DNA of 64,000 nucleotides from JAPXLN01 sp033809515 (GTDB taxonomy: Bacteria; Bacillota; Sulfobacillia; Fermentithermobacillales; Fermentithermobacillaceae): the NCBI GenBank assembly GCA_033809515.1, contig JAPXLN010000004.1:1-64000 (forward strand), read 5' to 3'. How positions within the stretch are numbered: the first letter of the stretch is position 1; the number at the start of each line of letters is the position of its first letter. Shown here piece after piece: positions 27,137 through 35,702 of this stretch. The notes below the pieces were generated by a model. It was not told where the DNA came from. It did no database searches and was given only the letters and a program-made list of their open reading frames with translations. Both the position numbers and the translations under genes were made by a program.

Positions 27137-28115
27137 GATAGGCGTCTACAGGTTTATAATGCGGGCGGCTGAAGATATTATCCTTCCCGAGTACAAAGGC
27201 GGCGTTCTACGAGGCGCTTTCGGCATTCAGTTCAAGAAGATCGCCTGCCTCGCAGGCAGCGCAATGGGCCCGGGCAGAGTGAGCTCTCTTTCATGCGGCG
27301 ATTGCGCCGGCAGGGAAGTGTGTCCCTATAAGGCGGTATTTGAGCCGTCACCTCCTAAGGGTTCACAACGCCTTAGGAATCTGCAGGATATTCCGCGTCC
27401 CTTCGTCCTTCAGGTTCCGGCGGATCCTCGTACACGTCTCAAACCGGGTGAGATCCTTGAGTGGGAGGTTGTTCTCGTAGGAGATGCCATCCGGTATCTG
27501 CCTTACTTTGTGATCACCTTCAAGTCCCTGGGAGAGGCGGGGTTTGGGGAACGGATCGGTGGAAAAAGAGGCAGGCTGGATCTGGAAACTGTGTATTCAC
27601 TGGATCCGTTTTCGGGGAATTCAGCCCCGGTCTATAACGGAAAAGAGAACTTGTTTGCCAATACAGGGCATTTGCCTTTGACCGGGCAGTACCTTGAGAA
27701 GCTGGCAGATGAACGGAAGACGGGCTGGACGACTTTGAACTACGTGACCATCACAAGGCTCAAGTACCGGGATCAGTACGTCCGGGTACCTGAGTTCCAC
27801 GCGCTCGTCAGAAACCTGTTGCGGCGCTTTTCCACCCTCTCTTACTTTTACCAGGGAGAAGAGGTGGAAGCTGATTTCGGTGGCCTGATTGCCAGGGCAG
27901 AGCAAGTGACTTACGAAAACATCAGCATTGAATGGAAAGAGTGGCAGCGCCATTCAGGCAGAACCCGTACTGCCATGGATTTTGACGGGTTCACGGGAAG
28001 GATACGATATGCAGGGGATCTTGCTGACTATATGCCCTTATTGTTGTACGGCTCCTTAGTGAATGTTGGGAAAGGAGCTACCTTCGGCCTGGGGCAGTAC
28101 CTGGTGGAGGTATGA
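27120..28115 (+). CDS. cas6: Cas6-like CRISPR RNA-processing endoribonuclease (RAMP)
   Basis: A 331-residue RAMP-family protein. It begins with the conserved patch ILPEYKGGVLRGAFGIQFKKIAC and a cysteine cluster SCGDCAGREVCPYKAVFE, and ends with the glycine-rich loop GKGATFGLGQYLVEV that defines Cas6. It should bind the repeat hairpin and cut pre-crRNA at its base, giving 8-base handles. Two starts are possible: TTG 27120, with GGGAGGG six bases before it, and ATG 27096; I prefer TTG. It overlaps the WYL gene by 17 bases. No other cas gene is near; the CRISPR array lies about 26 kb to the left. Assignment to Cas6 is by motifs, and cleavage of this array's repeat is inference. Confidence 0.85.
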   Translation: MFSRLEIGVYRFIMRAAEDIILPEYKGGVLRGAFGIQFKKIACLAGSAMGPGRVSSLSCGDCAGREVCPYKAVFEPSPPKGSQRLRNLQDIPRPFVLQVPADPRTRLKPGEILEWEVVLVGDAIRYLPYFVITFKSLGEAGFGERIGGKRGRLDLETVYSLDPFSGNSAPVYNGKENLFANTGHLPLTGQYLEKLADERKTGWTTLNYVTITRLKYRDQYVRVPEFHALVRNLLRRFSTLSYFYQGEEVEADFGGLIARAEQVTYENISIEWKEWQRHSGRTRTAMDFDGFTGRIRYAGDLADYMPLLLYGSLVNVGKGATFGLGQYLVEV

Positions 28116-28132
28116 GGCGGCAGGTCCTAAGC

Positions 28133-28849
28133 TCATTTTGAACTGGCTACAGGTTTTGCGAACTCCATCTTGAACGACCCGCTAAAGGCCGGCAGGGTTA
28201 CTTCCTGTTCGATTTTCACTTTCACGTCGAAACCCCGAAATTTGAAGACGTCTACGACGCCTCCATGCATTTTTAGGCCGGTTGCCAGGGTCTGGGCTTC
28301 TCCGATGGCCTGGATCTTAATTGGTTTTTCAACCCTAACCCCATTAACAATGAGCACTTTTCCTGTGCCTTGTACTGAAGTTTGGGCTATTATGCGCTGA
28401 CCGTTGATGCTTATGGCCTCTGCTCCGGCTGCCTGGAGTTCGTTGATGACTTTCTTCACGTCGGATTCCTCAAGGACCGGCGCGTAAGGAGCCGGTTGGC
28501 CTGCAGTCTTAGGCACGGCGGGCGGTTCGGCTATGTCTACTGTTATGCCAGGTCCTGTAACCCGTGTCAGTCCGGCCATGATCATGACCTGTGACAGCTG
28601 CTTTTGAAGGCCTGTGACCCGGCTCTGTGCCTCCATGGTTTCGGCGACGCGCTGGCGAAGATTTGTGACCTGGTTGTTTAGCTCATCTCGGTCAGCCTCG
28701 GCAGCCCGGAGGAGGACTGAAAGCTCTTCTGCGCGCTGTTGCTGAAGGTTGGCGGCCAGCGGGGGTTTTGCCCGGAACTGTATGGCCACCATGAACCCAA
28801 ACAGAGCACAGATAAGCGCCAGCGCTATTGAGGAGCCTCTTTTGTTCAT
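28133..28849 (-). CDS. DUF881 family protein
   Basis: A 238-residue DUF881 protein: one N-terminal membrane helix (IALALICALFGFMVAIQF), a coiled coil (about 32-85), and the globular domain with VTGPGITVDIAEPP, VKKVINELQAAGAEAISINGQRII and VLIVNGVRVEKPIKIQAIGEAQTLATGL. Members are anchored outside the cytoplasmic membrane and occur mostly in Gram-positive bacteria near division or sporulation genes; the function is unknown. The ATG at 28849 follows GGGGAGAG; the gene is divergent from the MoxR operon. Confidence 0.88.
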   Translation of the reverse strand: MNKRGSSIALALICALFGFMVAIQFRAKPPLAANLQQQRAEELSVLLRAAEADRDELNNQVTNLRQRVAETMEAQSRVTGLQKQLSQVMIMAGLTRVTGPGITVDIAEPPAVPKTAGQPAPYAPVLEESDVKKVINELQAAGAEAISINGQRIIAQTSVQGTGKVLIVNGVRVEKPIKIQAIGEAQTLATGLKMHGGVVDVFKFRGFDVKVKIEQEVTLPAFSGSFKMEFAKPVASSK

Positions 28850-29026
28850 CAGATCTCTCCCCGTAAAATGATCGCCGCAGGAGTTGCCAAAGCACTTGCC
28901 TGAGCAGTCCATTCAATGATACCTCTTTGGCGGCCCCAATGAAACAATTTGAAGAACTCTCGGACTTTTCGGGAACAGAAGGAATGGAGGAGGGTGTACG
29001 AGAAACCCATACAGGGAGGTGGAGCA

Positions 29027-29989
29027 ATGGGGGCTGCGCAAGGAAATGCAGGTATCGACAAACTTACCCAAATGATGTCCCAGGTTGTGGTAGGGAAGAA
29101 AGACGCAATTGAACTGGTCTTGACCGCCTTCCTGACAGGTGGCCATATTCTGATTGAGGATGTTCCCGGCGTGGGGAAGACCCTTCTGGCCAGGACTTTT
29201 TCCCGTTGTCTCGGGCTGGAATTCAGGCGCATTCAGTTTACGCCGGATTTGCTTCCGTCGGATGTGACCGGCATCAACCTTTTTAACCAGAAGTCTCAGG
29301 AGTTTGAGTTCAGACCGGGCCCTGTTTTCTGCGATATCCTGCTTGCTGACGAGATCAACCGGGCGACTCCGCGCACCCAATCGAGCCTTCTTGAGTGCAT
29401 GCAGGAAAGGCAGGTAACAGTCGACGGAATGACCCATGGCCTGTCACCCCATTTCACTGTGTTGGCCACCCAGAACCCTATTGAACTCCAGGGGACCTTT
29501 CCTCTTCCTGAAGCTCAGATGGACAGATTCCTCATGAGGGTCAGTCTGGGTTACCCCGATGAAGACGAGGAGAAACAGATAGTTGCCAGGTTTGAGCACG
29601 GTATGGATATTGCCCTTTCCGGGAATCCGGTAAGCCCCGGGGAAGTAGCCGCCCTCAAAGCTCAAGCCAACGAGACCTACCTTTCCGGTGAGATCATGTC
29701 TTATATTGCCGCCCTTTGCCGGGCCACAAGGTCTCTCAGCGGAATTGAGCTGGGGGCAAGTCCCAGAGGCACCCTGTCCCTGGCCCGCGCGTGCAAAAGC
29801 TACGCTTTTGTTAGGGGCCGGCGCTATGTTCTGCCTGACGACGTGAAGTACCTAGCCAAACCGGTACTGGCTCACAGGCTGGTGCTGGCGCAAGATGTCT
29901 CTTTCAGGGGCAAGGACTCGGGAACTCTTGTTGAGCAGGTTCTGAAAGAAGTTCCTGTCCCCGTAGGAGAGCAGGGAGCTCTGGGCTAG
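29027..29989 (+). CDS. MoxR-family AAA+ ATPase
   Basis: A 320-residue AAA+ chaperone with Walker A EDVPGVGKTLLA, the MoxR signature RIQFTPDLLPSDVTG, Walker B CDILLADEINRATPRTQSSLLECMQE and sensor 1 LATQNPIELQGTFPLPEAQMDRF. MoxR proteins help mature or remodel partner proteins, often with DUF58 and VWA proteins. The ATG at 29027 follows GGGAGGTGGAGC; the frame is open from 28949. The DUF58 gene starts at the base after its stop codon. Confidence 0.94.
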   Translation: MGAAQGNAGIDKLTQMMSQVVVGKKDAIELVLTAFLTGGHILIEDVPGVGKTLLARTFSRCLGLEFRRIQFTPDLLPSDVTGINLFNQKSQEFEFRPGPVFCDILLADEINRATPRTQSSLLECMQERQVTVDGMTHGLSPHFTVLATQNPIELQGTFPLPEAQMDRFLMRVSLGYPDEDEEKQIVARFEHGMDIALSGNPVSPGEVAALKAQANETYLSGEIMSYIAALCRATRSLSGIELGASPRGTLSLARACKSYAFVRGRRYVLPDDVKYLAKPVLAHRLVLAQDVSFRGKDSGTLVEQVLKEVPVPVGEQGALG

Positions 29990-31255
29990 ATGAGTGCCCG
30001 AGCCGTACTGAACTGGGGAATTGTCATTGTCCTTGCCGGCCTCATTGCCCGGTTGCCCTACGTGGTTATGTCAGGCGCGTACCTTTCGTTTGTGGCCTTG
30101 TTGGCCGTGGCGTACCTGAAGGGAGCTCTTGGCAATCTGGCTTACTACAGAGAGCTCAGTGCCGGGAAAGCTTTTGTTGGCGATAAGATCAGGCTCAAAG
30201 TGTGTGTGGAGAATCGCAAACCCTTGCCTGTACTGGGGCTCCAGTGCATTGACGATGTCCCCGGTGACAGGGCCATAGGCTCTTTGTCGTTGATTCCTCA
30301 CCATTCGCCGGGGCGCGCTTTCCTCTCCAACGAAATGCACCTTAAGTGGTTTGAGAAAGTCGAGCGTGAGTTTGAGGTCGATTGCCTTAGGCGCGGGAAG
30401 TACAGATTGGGCCCTGTGTCGCTTAAGGCCGGGGATCTGCTTGGCCTGGAGACCCGTACTGTTGTGCTGCCTGAGACTGACACTCTGACAGTCTTTCCCA
30501 GGATTATACGGCTTGAGGGAATTCCCTGGCTTACCCGGTACCCGTTGGGAAACTTGCCCGGCGCCGGGTGGCTCCACCCTGATCCTTTATCGGTGGTTGG
30601 GGCAAGAGCCTATGACGGAAGGACTCCGGCAAGCCAAATTGCATGGAAGGCCACTGCCAGAACGGGGACGCTTCAGATGAAGGTGCTTGAGCCTACCCGC
30701 CGGGCCAGAATGGTTTTAGCCCTCAACCTGTCAACCTCCGAGCACCTGTGGGAAGGTGTCAAGACCTCTGCGTTGGAGGAGGCCGTGACCGTAGCTGCTT
30801 CAGCGTGCTTTGCCATGTTCGGTCAGGGCATTCCATTTGGGCTTGCTTCAAACGGGATGGGTTCTCTGTTCATAGGTCCGGGCCTATCAGCATCGCATCT
30901 TGAGAGGATTCTGGAGATCTTTGCAGAGGTGGCCTTGCCCTGGCGACCTTTTTCCGAGACCCTAAGAGGCCTCGAACGCAGGGTCAACGACTACACCGGC
31001 GTCCTGGCTGTTATGCCATATGCGTCGGAAGCAGACTGGAAGCGCCTGGTCGCTCTGTCTAGGGTGGGGCCTGTGGCTGTTTTGTTGCTTGACACAGCGG
31101 CCCGTACAGAAGGTGCCTGTGGCGAGGCCTGTTTGCATGCTTTGTCCCGGATCCCTGTCTATGTGCCTTGCACTTTTGCTTCAGAAGATGCAGCTTCCGG
31201 GGAGGTGATCCGGTTTGAGCGCCTTAGAAGGGATTACCCTAGGACTGACTTTTGA
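29990..31255 (+). CDS. DUF58 domain protein
   Basis: A 421-residue protein with two N-terminal helices (WGIVIVLAGLIARLPYVVMSGAYLSFVALLAVAYL), a beta-sandwich segment (RIKLKVCVENRKPLPVLGL-like), and the DUF58 core RAYDGRTPASQIAWKATARTGTLQMKVLEPTRRARMVLALN. DUF58 proteins work with MoxR ATPases; the task is unknown, with links to envelope stress and exopolysaccharide. It follows MoxR without a gap and overlaps the next gene by 41 bases. Confidence 0.92.
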   Translation: MSARAVLNWGIVIVLAGLIARLPYVVMSGAYLSFVALLAVAYLKGALGNLAYYRELSAGKAFVGDKIRLKVCVENRKPLPVLGLQCIDDVPGDRAIGSLSLIPHHSPGRAFLSNEMHLKWFEKVEREFEVDCLRRGKYRLGPVSLKAGDLLGLETRTVVLPETDTLTVFPRIIRLEGIPWLTRYPLGNLPGAGWLHPDPLSVVGARAYDGRTPASQIAWKATARTGTLQMKVLEPTRRARMVLALNLSTSEHLWEGVKTSALEEAVTVAASACFAMFGQGIPFGLASNGMGSLFIGPGLSASHLERILEIFAEVALPWRPFSETLRGLERRVNDYTGVLAVMPYASEADWKRLVALSRVGPVAVLLLDTAARTEGACGEACLHALSRIPVYVPCTFASEDAASGEVIRFERLRRDYPRTDF

Positions 31256-32579
31256 GGCTGTTTTCTGGGGAAGCCTTTCTGTAGCTTTTCTGTGGGCCAG
31301 CGGTATCCGGCTCGGCACACGGGTTGTCTATGTGGTCTGCGCACTAGGCTACCTTTGGGGTTACAGGCTGGGCAGATCAGGTCCGGATTTACTCAGGCAG
31401 CGCAAGCGCATTTTTGCTTTGTGGTTTGCTCCTGTGCTGATTCCTGCATTGCTCCTGGCCATGACCTTGGAGAGGCCCAGAGTTCTTCCGTGGGGCATGG
31501 TCACGGCAACGGAAGCGGCCGTCTACACGGCCCTGTGGGCACTGTGTTCGGCCCGGGGTTACAATTGGGCCCGTGGCAGGGAGCTTTACGTTGTGCAGCG
31601 CGAAAGCGTTTTCGGCACAGTAGTATTGGCCGCATTGGCTTCGTTTCAGGGTGCGAACAGGCTTAATCTGGCATCAAGCGCCCTGGCTCTTGCTTTGCTG
31701 TCATCGGCAAACATCTGCGCAATGCGGCGTCGGGAAGTCCTTGGTGCCGCGCAGGGAGATCACGCTATATCCTGGGTTGCCGGAGGCGGGTTCTTCCTGG
31801 CCCTGGGCCTTATGGCCGCAGCTTTTGTGTCTATGGGAGGGGCAGGGGCGGCGGCCTGGGTTTGGGGAATGCTCAAAAAGGCGTATGTCCTGTTGGGAAC
31901 GCTGGCCATATACGTTCTGACCCCCGTGGGCAAGCTGGCTGAGTGGGTCATACTTTGGTTAAGGCGGTTTGTGAAGTGGAGACCCCCTGAAACTGCTGAC
32001 GGGGAGTCTTTGTTTGGTGAGATGCTTGAAGCTTTCAGGGAGAACCAGGTACTGGCTAAGGCGCCTGCCTGGGTCGGCTGGGTCCTGGCACTATCATTCG
32101 TGGCGGTTGTTGTGTGGCTTGCCTGGCGTCTTTTCTTCAGAAAAGATACGAAGGGAAAGAAGGATGTTTCCTATGCTGAAACCCGGACAAGTCTCCTTGA
32201 AAAGGGGACGTTGAGAGACTGGGCTGAGGAATCTCTTGAGAAGGTCGCGTCGCGCCTGCGGAACTCGGTTTCGGGCCTGATGAACTCCTTGGCTCTTGGT
32301 CCGCCGGCAACTTTGGCCGAGCTTTATCTTCGTACCGTAAGGATGGTATCTTCGCGCGCAATTCCACGAGAGCTGAGCATGACTCCTTTTGAGTACCTTG
32401 AGATTGCCCTTGAACACATTTTGCGCCCTGAGGGACGCAGCGCTCTTCAGTACATAACCCGAGTCTTCTGCGACTGTTACTACTCAGGGCGAGCTCCTCT
32501 GGATGCTGAGTGGAAGGAAGCTTTGGAAGCTTACCGGGTTCTGACCCGGCATGACATCTTCGAGCCTCAATCACGCTGA
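31215..32579 (+). CDS. Membrane protein of the MoxR-DUF58 operon, DUF4129-like C-terminus
   Basis: A 454-residue protein with about nine or ten membrane helices and a cytoplasmic C-terminal domain (residues about 375-454: PATLAELYLRTVRMVSSRAIPRELSMTPFEYLEIALEHILRPEGRSALQYITRVFCDCYYSG) resembling DUF4129, a domain normally found at the end of transglutaminase-like proteins of MoxR/DUF58 clusters. No transglutaminase Cys-His-Asp core is visible, so this seems to be a version that has lost, or never had, the protease-like domain. Translation likely starts at TTG 31215 inside the DUF58 gene. Confidence 0.8.
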   Translation: MSALEGITLGLTFEAVFWGSLSVAFLWASGIRLGTRVVYVVCALGYLWGYRLGRSGPDLLRQRKRIFALWFAPVLIPALLLAMTLERPRVLPWGMVTATEAAVYTALWALCSARGYNWARGRELYVVQRESVFGTVVLAALASFQGANRLNLASSALALALLSSANICAMRRREVLGAAQGDHAISWVAGGGFFLALGLMAAAFVSMGGAGAAAWVWGMLKKAYVLLGTLAIYVLTPVGKLAEWVILWLRRFVKWRPPETADGESLFGEMLEAFRENQVLAKAPAWVGWVLALSFVAVVVWLAWRLFFRKDTKGKKDVSYAETRTSLLEKGTLRDWAEESLEKVASRLRNSVSGLMNSLALGPPATLAELYLRTVRMVSSRAIPRELSMTPFEYLEIALEHILRPEGRSALQYITRVFCDCYYSGRAPLDAEWKEALEAYRVLTRHDIFEPQSR

Positions 32580-32610
32580 TCTTTTCCCCATGGCGTTGAG
32601 ATTAAAAGCT

Positions 32611-32638
32611 TTTACTTGTGCCCGGGTAAGTGTACAAT
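32611..32638 (+). promoter_or_regulatory. Sigma-A-type promoter of the hydEGF operon
   Basis: TTTACT (32611-32616) and TACAAT (32633-32638) are separated by 16 bases. Transcription would begin near 32645, leaving a leader of about 150 bases before the first gene, with a terminator-like hairpin inside it. Confidence 0.55.
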
Positions 32639-32715
32639 GACTGTGGCTTTAGTATTGCCTGCGGGGAGGGGCTCGTGCCCTGATCTTTAGGGTTGGGTAA
32701 ATGCCTATGCCATGT

Positions 32716-32746
32716 GCCCGTCCTCGCGACGGGCTTTGTTGTTTTT
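32716..32746 (+). terminator. Intrinsic terminator inside the hydEGF leader (attenuator candidate)
   Basis: GCCCGTC (32716-32722) and GACGGGC (32728-32734) form a 7-bp stem with a 5-base loop, followed at once by TTTGTTGTTTTT. It lies between the predicted promoter and the first gene and so may control readthrough. An upstream GAGGGGC (about 32665-32671) could partly pair with the left arm and neighbouring CCTC as an anti-terminator. Confidence 0.65.
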
Positions 32747-32792
32747 CACACGGGCTTTGTCATGTTCGGAACAAGAAAGGAGAGTGGGATTA

Positions 32793-33077
32793 ATGTCAGG
32801 CAAGGAGGACTATGGGGCATCTATTACAGATCTGCCCAAGAGAGTCGGCGTCATGGGCATAGTCGTCGAGGACAGGCTTCATGCTGCCCCAAAGGTCAAC
32901 GCTGTACTCAGTGAGTATGCCGGCGTAATAGTGGGACGAATGGGGATTCCATATAAAGACAGGGGCGTTTCAGTCATAGCGCTGATAGTTGACGCAGACA
33001 CTGACACCCTTGGCGCTCTTAGCGGAAGACTAGGGGGCATCCCGGGAGTGAAGGTGCGGATGGCCCTTACAGCATGA
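32793..33077 (+). CDS. TM1266-family iron-only hydrogenase system regulator
   Basis: A 94-residue ACT-like protein: KRVGVMGIVVEDRLHAAPKVNAVLSEYAGVIVGRMGIPYKDRGVSVIALIVDADTDTLGALSGRLGGIPGVKV. This small family is found almost always next to the hydrogenase maturases; it is presumed to bind a small ligand, but its role has not been settled. It shares ATGA with hydE, so the two are coupled. ATG 32793 follows AAGGAGAG. Confidence 0.88.
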   Translation: MSGKEDYGASITDLPKRVGVMGIVVEDRLHAAPKVNAVLSEYAGVIVGRMGIPYKDRGVSVIALIVDADTDTLGALSGRLGGIPGVKVRMALTA

Positions 33078-34258
33078 GAGAGGAATACCTTGAGGCAGTC
33101 ATCAAAGCCAGGGACCGACTTGACGTGGGCAAAGAGGACGTAACCCTGCTCATTGCCCCTGAGTCAGTCGAAGAAGAGGTTTTCCTGCTTAAGCAGGCCC
33201 ACAGTAAGCGACTTGAGACGTTGGGTCCGGGGGTTCATCTAAGGGGCATCATTGAGTTTTCCAACTACTGCAGACAGGACTGTTTGTACTGTGGACTCAG
33301 AAAGAACAACAAAGCTTTGGCTAGGTACAGAATGTCGCCCCAGGAGATCCTGGAGACAGCCCAAGAGGCCATGAAACTGCACAAGTTTGGGACTTTTGTG
33401 CTTCAGTCAGGAGAAGACTCAGGGTATGACCCTCGGACCCTGGCCCAGGTTATCAGGTCTGTTAAGTCCCTGGGGGCCGCCGTGACCCTGAGCGTGGGAC
33501 AGTGGTCCAGGGAGCATTACGCCCTGTGGAAGGAAGCAGGCGCCGATCGTTTCCTACTGAAGCATGAGACCGGCGATCCTCTCTTGTTTCAACTGATGAA
33601 GCCTACCACAGACCTGGCTTCGCGTCTGCAGTGCCTTGCGGACCTGCGTGACCTGGGTTATCAAGTTGGTTCAGGCATAATCCTTGGCCTGCCGGGGCAG
33701 ACCTTGTCAGCCGTTGCCGGAGATTTGCTCTTAATGAAGGACTACGACTTTGAGATGGTCAGCATCGGACCTTTCATACCTCATCCGGATACGCCCCTGG
33801 GATTATCCGGAAGCGCCATGAGTCAGGATCTTCCTGCCCTGATAAGGCGAACCCTTGTTGTAACTGCAGGTGCCCGCCTTATGGTTCCCAGCGCTCATAT
33901 ACCGGGCACTACAGCTCTTGGAGTACTGACCGGGGGAGGCCAATGCAGATCCGCACTGTACCGGGAATATGCGGGGTTGCTGGGAATGCCCTATGTGTCC
34001 CAGGACCATCTGGATGCCAGAAGCTTAGCTCTCTATGCCGGGGCTAACGTCATAATGCCCGATGTTACCCCCGGGAAGTACCGTGAATCCTACAGCATCT
34101 ATCCGGGGAAGCCCGGTGCTGACGGAGGTGAGGTCTCCCTGGCAGTCAGGGGGGCCTTGAAGCGAATATCGAGCCTGGGAACTTTTGTTTGCCCGGGAAG
34201 GGGAGACAGTCCAAAACCACCGTGGGAGGGGAACAGGGTTGGCAATGAGCGGAGATAG
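33074..34258 (+). CDS. hydE: [FeFe]-hydrogenase maturase HydE (radical SAM)
   Basis: A 394-residue radical SAM enzyme that helps make the dithiomethylamine bridge of the H-cluster. The SAM cluster motif is CRQDCLYCG, with IEFSNYC before it and later GSGIILGLPGQT, GPFIPHPDTPL and NVIMPDVTPGKYRESYSIYPGK. Compared with my memory of the family, there is an insertion of about 20 residues between TTALGVL and LDARSLALYAGAN (TGGGQCRSALYREYAGLLGM region). It starts at ATG 33074 within the previous stop and overlaps hydG by 14 bases. Confidence 0.94.
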   Translation: MREEYLEAVIKARDRLDVGKEDVTLLIAPESVEEEVFLLKQAHSKRLETLGPGVHLRGIIEFSNYCRQDCLYCGLRKNNKALARYRMSPQEILETAQEAMKLHKFGTFVLQSGEDSGYDPRTLAQVIRSVKSLGAAVTLSVGQWSREHYALWKEAGADRFLLKHETGDPLLFQLMKPTTDLASRLQCLADLRDLGYQVGSGIILGLPGQTLSAVAGDLLLMKDYDFEMVSIGPFIPHPDTPLGLSGSAMSQDLPALIRRTLVVTAGARLMVPSAHIPGTTALGVLTGGGQCRSALYREYAGLLGMPYVSQDHLDARSLALYAGANVIMPDVTPGKYRESYSIYPGKPGADGGEVSLAVRGALKRISSLGTFVCPGRGDSPKPPWEGNRVGNERR

Positions 34259-35666
34259 GGGAGCAGAAGCAACCTTTATAGATGAACAGGAGATTCAAAG
34301 GGCCCTGGAGCGAGGCAAGAGGTATAGCCTTGCAGGAACCAAAGATTTGGTTGCCAAAGCTATGGAACTCAAGGGCCTGGAACTCGAGGAATTGGCCGCT
34401 CTTTTGTGTGTACAAGATGATGAAGTCGTCCAGAGCATTTACTCTGCTGCCAGACAGGTAAAAGAGAGGATCTACGGTAAGCGCCTGGTGCTTTTTGCGC
34501 CTCTTTATGTCAGCGACTTTTGTGTAAACAACTGCAAGTACTGCGCCTACAGGCGCGATAACATCTATCCCCGACGAAAGCTTACCTCTGACGAGATCCG
34601 GCGTGAGGTAGAAGCTATAGAGGCCATGGGGCACAAGCGCATAGCTCTGGAGGCTGGTGAAGACCCGGCCAACTGCACCATAGACTACATTACAGATGCT
34701 ATGGCCACCATATACGACACCAAGTGCGGGCAGGGGTCTATTCGCAGGATCAATGTCAACATTGCCGCAACTACCGTGGATGAATACAGGAAACTCAAGG
34801 ATGCAGGCATAGGGACCTATGTATTGTTCCAGGAGACTTACCATCGCCATACTTACGGTCGTGTCCATGCCGGACCTAAGGCCGACTATGATTGGCATAC
34901 GACTGCAATGGACCGCGCTTTTCAAGGCGGCATTAACGATGTGGGCATAGGAGTCTTGTACGGCCTGTATGACTGGGGTTTTGAGACACTGGGGCTTTTG
35001 ATGCATGCTCGCTATCTCGACAAGGCTTACGGGACGGGTCCGCACACCATATCCTTCCCAAGACTGAGGCCTGCCTATGGAGTATCTCTGGACGAGTTTC
35101 CGCACCTTGTATCAGACGAGGATTTCAAGCGAATAGTGGCTGCCATGAGACTTGCCGTCCCTTACACAGGGATGATCCTTTCAACCAGGGAAGCCCCTTC
35201 CTTCCGGGAAGAAGTGGTTGCACTGGGCATATCACAAATAAGCGCAGGGTCCTGCACGGGAGTCGGTGAGTACAGCGAGGCTTCCGCGAGCCTCCATGAC
35301 CAGGCCGCAGAAAGCGATACCCCCCAGTTTCAGGTTAGCGATGACCGGAGCTTGGACGACATAATCTCTTCGCTCTTGCCCCAGGGTTATGTGCCCAGTT
35401 TCTGTACGGCATGTTACCGGCAAGGCAGGACAGGCTCTGATTTCATGGCACTGGCCAAGGATTCGCAGATACACACCTTTTGTCAGCCTAACGCTATCCT
35501 GACCTTTGCTGAGTATCTTGAAGATTACGCTTCTGAGAGCACCAGGGAACAAGGTTACGCAGTCATAGCCAAGGCCATGAACGAGGTTGAGCCTGAAGCT
35601 CTGCGCCTTGAGTGCGAAAAGAGGCTAACAAGGATCAAGTCAGGCCAACGAGACCTCTACTTCTAG
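34245..35666 (+). CDS. hydG: [FeFe]-hydrogenase maturase HydG (tyrosine lyase, radical SAM)
   Basis: A 473-residue enzyme that cleaves tyrosine to supply CO and CN for the H-cluster. It carries the SAM motif CVNNCKYCAY and the C-terminal auxiliary cluster pattern CTACYRQGRTGSDFMALA then a third Cys in HTFCQPNA. Length and motifs are those of active HydG. The ATG at 34245 is preceded by GGGAGGGGAAC; it overlaps hydE by 14 bases. Tyrosine is also the substrate of the tpl product elsewhere in the window, so the two compete for the same amino acid. Confidence 0.96.
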   Translation: MSGDRGAEATFIDEQEIQRALERGKRYSLAGTKDLVAKAMELKGLELEELAALLCVQDDEVVQSIYSAARQVKERIYGKRLVLFAPLYVSDFCVNNCKYCAYRRDNIYPRRKLTSDEIRREVEAIEAMGHKRIALEAGEDPANCTIDYITDAMATIYDTKCGQGSIRRINVNIAATTVDEYRKLKDAGIGTYVLFQETYHRHTYGRVHAGPKADYDWHTTAMDRAFQGGINDVGIGVLYGLYDWGFETLGLLMHARYLDKAYGTGPHTISFPRLRPAYGVSLDEFPHLVSDEDFKRIVAAMRLAVPYTGMILSTREAPSFREEVVALGISQISAGSCTGVGEYSEASASLHDQAAESDTPQFQVSDDRSLDDIISSLLPQGYVPSFCTACYRQGRTGSDFMALAKDSQIHTFCQPNAILTFAEYLEDYASESTREQGYAVIAKAMNEVEPEALRLECEKRLTRIKSGQRDLYF

Positions 35667-35702
35667 TGGGAGATTCAGAGTAATAAGAAAGGGAGAAACG
35701 TG

